NCBI GenBank assembly: GCA_017936205.1
Contig: JAGBGB010000311.1
Location: 1-6,670 of the forward strand
Origin: Oscillospiraceae bacterium
GTDB taxonomy: Bacteria; Bacillota; Clostridia; Oscillospirales; Oscillospiraceae
Direction of reading: 5' to 3'
DNA: 6,670 nucleotides
A program made the position numbers and the translations under genes. Shown one piece after another: positions 5,070-6,670 of the stretch; position 1 is the stretch's first letter; each line of letters starts with the position of its first letter. Below the pieces are notes generated by a model that had not been told where the DNA came from, searched no databases, and worked only from the letters and a program-made list of their open reading frames with translations.

Positions 5070-5942
5070 ATGAAGAAAAGCAAATTATTTGAGAATATCG
5101 TACACGGCATATTCCTGATACTGGGCTTGATCACCGTAGGCTGTGTTCTGCTCATAACGGTATATCTGATCATATCGGGTATTCCTGCCATTAGGGAGAT
5201 CGGACTTTTTAAGTTCCTTTTCGGCAAAGAGTGGGCATCCACCGCCGCCGAGCCTAAATACGGAATCCTGCCATTTATCCTAACAAGTGTGTATGGAACG
5301 GCAGGTGCAATACTGATCGGTGTGCCGATGGGCTTCTTTACCGCCGTGTATCTTTCCAAAGCAGCCAATAAGAGGGTCAGATCCCTTATCGAAGCCGCAG
5401 TCAACCTGCTTGCAGGGATTCCGTCGGTTGTGTATGGCCTTGTGGGCATGCTTGTACTTGTACCGGCGATCCGTGAGATTTTCAATGTACCGGACGGTGC
5501 AAGCCTGCTTGCTGCAATGATCGTGCTTGCCATAATGATACTGCCGAACATCATTAAGGTGTCTGTTACGGCGCTGGATGCTGTGCCGAAGGAGTACGAG
5601 GATGCTTCTCTTGCCCTCGGCGCAACGCCGACCGAAACCTTTTTCAAGGTGTCTGTCCCTGCTGCAAAAAGCGGGATTGCTGCCGCCGTGGTACTGGGTG
5701 TTGGTCGTGGCATAGGAGAAGCCATGGCGGTTATGATGGTTGCGGGCAATGTGGCAAATATGCCCTCACTTTTTGAAAGTGTCCGTTTCCTTACTACAGC
5801 TGTTGCAAGTGAAATGGCATATTCAAGCCCCGGCAGCTTGCAGAGAAATGCCCTGTTCTCCATTGCGCTTGTGCTGTTCCTGTTTATTATGCTGATTAAC
5901 GCTACGCTCAATTTCTTCTTGAAGCGTGATAAGGAGAAATAA
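5070..5942 (+). CDS. pstC: Phosphate ABC transporter permease PstC
   Basis: A 290-residue inner-membrane permease that with PstA forms the phosphate channel. A long N-terminal helix (about residues 10-36) precedes an extracytoplasmic loop with FLFGKEWASTAAEPKYGILP. The transport core follows, with helices near 66-95, 110-134, 145-168, 203-226 and 262-284. LAGIPSVVYGLVGM (114-127) is characteristic of Pst permeases. The cytoplasmic coupling (EAA) loop is at about 171-205, with YEDASLALGATPTETF and the following VSVPAAKSGI, which contacts the ATPase PstB; GRGIGEAMAVMMVAGN follows at 212-227. The ATG at 5070 has a modest GAGG 7 nt upstream. The 55-nt gap after pstS has two CCCCTTG copies but no clear terminator. 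Its stop is 1 nt from the pstA start, so the two are tightly coupled. Confidence 0.95.
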   Translation: MKKSKLFENIVHGIFLILGLITVGCVLLITVYLIISGIPAIREIGLFKFLFGKEWASTAAEPKYGILPFILTSVYGTAGAILIGVPMGFFTAVYLSKAANKRVRSLIEAAVNLLAGIPSVVYGLVGMLVLVPAIREIFNVPDGASLLAAMIVLAIMILPNIIKVSVTALDAVPKEYEDASLALGATPTETFFKVSVPAAKSGIAAAVVLGVGRGIGEAMAVMMVAGNVANMPSLFESVRFLTTAVASEMAYSSPGSLQRNALFSIALVLFLFIMLINATLNFFLKRDKEK

Positions 5943-5943
5943 G

Positions 5944-6670
5944 ATGAATCGAAAAAGGAAAATATATATCGGCTTCATGGGTGGCACAATGATCGTTAGT
6001 ACCGCACTTACAGCGGCACTTGTACTGTTCCTTATGAGTTATGTGCTTATAAACGGCATACCGAATATCTCTTGGGAGCTGCTCACCACCAAGCCGAGCT
6101 ACTTGACTGAAAGAATCGGTATTTTGCCCGATATTCTAAACACAGTCTATATCGTACTTGCTACCCTTGTGATCGTGCTTCCCCTCGGTGTAGGTGCGGC
6201 AATATATCTTACCGAATATGCCAAAAATAAAAAAATAGTTGCCATGATCGAATATGCAGCCGAAACACTTTCGGGTATTCCGTCTATTATATACGGTCTT
6301 GTTGGTATGCTGCTGTTTTCCAATAACTTCGGAACAAGCCTGCTTGCGGGAGCACTGACACTGGTTATTATGAATCTTCCTACCGTAATGCGTACCACGC
6401 AAGAGAGTCTGAAAACTGTTCCACAGAGCTATCGTGAGGGTGCCTTCGGCTTGGGTGCAGGGAAATGGCGTGTCATCCGCACCGTAGTTCTTCCCGGATG
6501 TGTGGACGGCGTTATCACCGGCTGTATCCTCTCTGTGGGGCGGATCCTCGGTGAGTCGGCAGCTCTGCTCTTTACCGCAGGCTTTGCCCATGCTCTGAAC
6601 GGCATTTTTACGGGATTGACCTCTCCCGGTGCGACCTTGACGGTGGCTCTTTATGTCTATGCCAAAGAGG
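5944..6670 (+). CDS. pstA: Phosphate ABC transporter permease PstA (partial, cut by window end)
   Basis: The second Pst permease subunit; 242 codons are visible and the frame is still open at the right edge, so the C-terminus (some tens of residues, including the last helix) lies outside. The ATG at 5944 has AAGGAG (5931-5936) 7 nt upstream, inside the end of pstC. The N-terminal helix (about residues 9-36) is followed by a loop ending ERIGILPDILNTVY, typical of PstA. Core helices are near 66-90, 112-125 and 130-149. LSGIPSIIYGLVGM (109-122) closely parallels PstC. The coupling loop YREGAFGLGAGKWRVI with RTVVLPGCVDGVITG follows at 163-193, then GRILGESAALLFTAGF (199-214). In this family pstB and usually phoU follow downstream. 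Confidence 0.94.
   Translation, partial: MNRKRKIYIGFMGGTMIVSTALTAALVLFLMSYVLINGIPNISWELLTTKPSYLTERIGILPDILNTVYIVLATLVIVLPLGVGAAIYLTEYAKNKKIVAMIEYAAETLSGIPSIIYGLVGMLLFSNNFGTSLLAGALTLVIMNLPTVMRTTQESLKTVPQSYREGAFGLGAGKWRVIRTVVLPGCVDGVITGCILSVGRILGESAALLFTAGFAHALNGIFTGLTSPGATLTVALYVYAKE

Noticed and set aside
5063..5911. 282-codon minus-strand open frame opposite pstC
   Set aside because: It is a long shadow frame produced by the codon pattern of pstC; it has low-complexity Ser/Thr/Ala/Ile content, while pstC is unambiguous.
1..6670. CRISPR array, insertion sequence, toxin-antitoxin pair, riboswitch or attachment site
   Set aside because: I saw no spaced repeat array, no transposase, no flanking long inverted repeats, no recognised riboswitch core and no second copy of the tRNA 3' end.

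Overview
The window looks like chromosomal sequence from a gut-type Firmicute of class Clostridia, probably in the Ruminococcaceae/Oscillospiraceae range. The grounds are strong AGGAGG-type ribosome binding sites, sigma-A promoters with 17-bp spacers, short rho-independent terminators, roughly even GC over most of the window, and protein family versions that resemble that group. This placement is inference from memory of the families; no search was run.

Layout. (1) 1-304, plus strand: an AT-rich edge (99 G+C in 300 bases by hand count, 33%). It holds the tail of an unrecognised gene and a 79-residue conserved hypothetical protein. (2) 301-1163, minus strand: a two-gene unit, a PPC/DUF296 protein followed 2 nt later by a Nudix hydrolase. 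(3) 1211-2895, minus strand: a phospholipid operon with a promoter, a CDP-alcohol phosphatidyltransferase of the phosphatidylserine synthase type, a diacylglycerol-kinase-family lipid kinase joined to it by an ATGA overlap, and a terminator. (4) 2940-3733, minus strand: rsmE, the 16S rRNA m3U1498 methyltransferase, with its own promoter. (5) 3750-3919, plus strand: tRNA-Leu(GAG) with a consensus promoter, encoded CCA and terminator, divergent from rsmE. (6) 3920-4213: a spacer with a dyad, a 28-codon open frame, a second strong plus-strand terminator and PhoP-box-like TTTACA repeats. (7) 4214-6670, plus strand: the start of a high-affinity phosphate ABC transporter operon, pstS, pstC and a pstA that runs off the right end.

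How the genes work together. PstS captures phosphate outside the membrane and PstC/PstA form the channel; the ATPase PstB and often PhoU would be expected just beyond the right edge. The repeats upstream of pstS fit control by phosphate starvation. In the lipid operon, the kinase family makes phosphatidic acid from diacylglycerol, the precursor of the CDP-diacylglycerol used by the phosphatidylserine synthase, so the pair forms a plausible recycling step. The remaining genes are housekeeping (rRNA methylation, tRNA, nucleotide sanitation).

I found no convincing new multi-gene system. The places most worth a second look are the orphan terminated stretch between the tRNA and pst, the possible Pho boxes, the AT-rich left edge and the PPC-Nudix pair.
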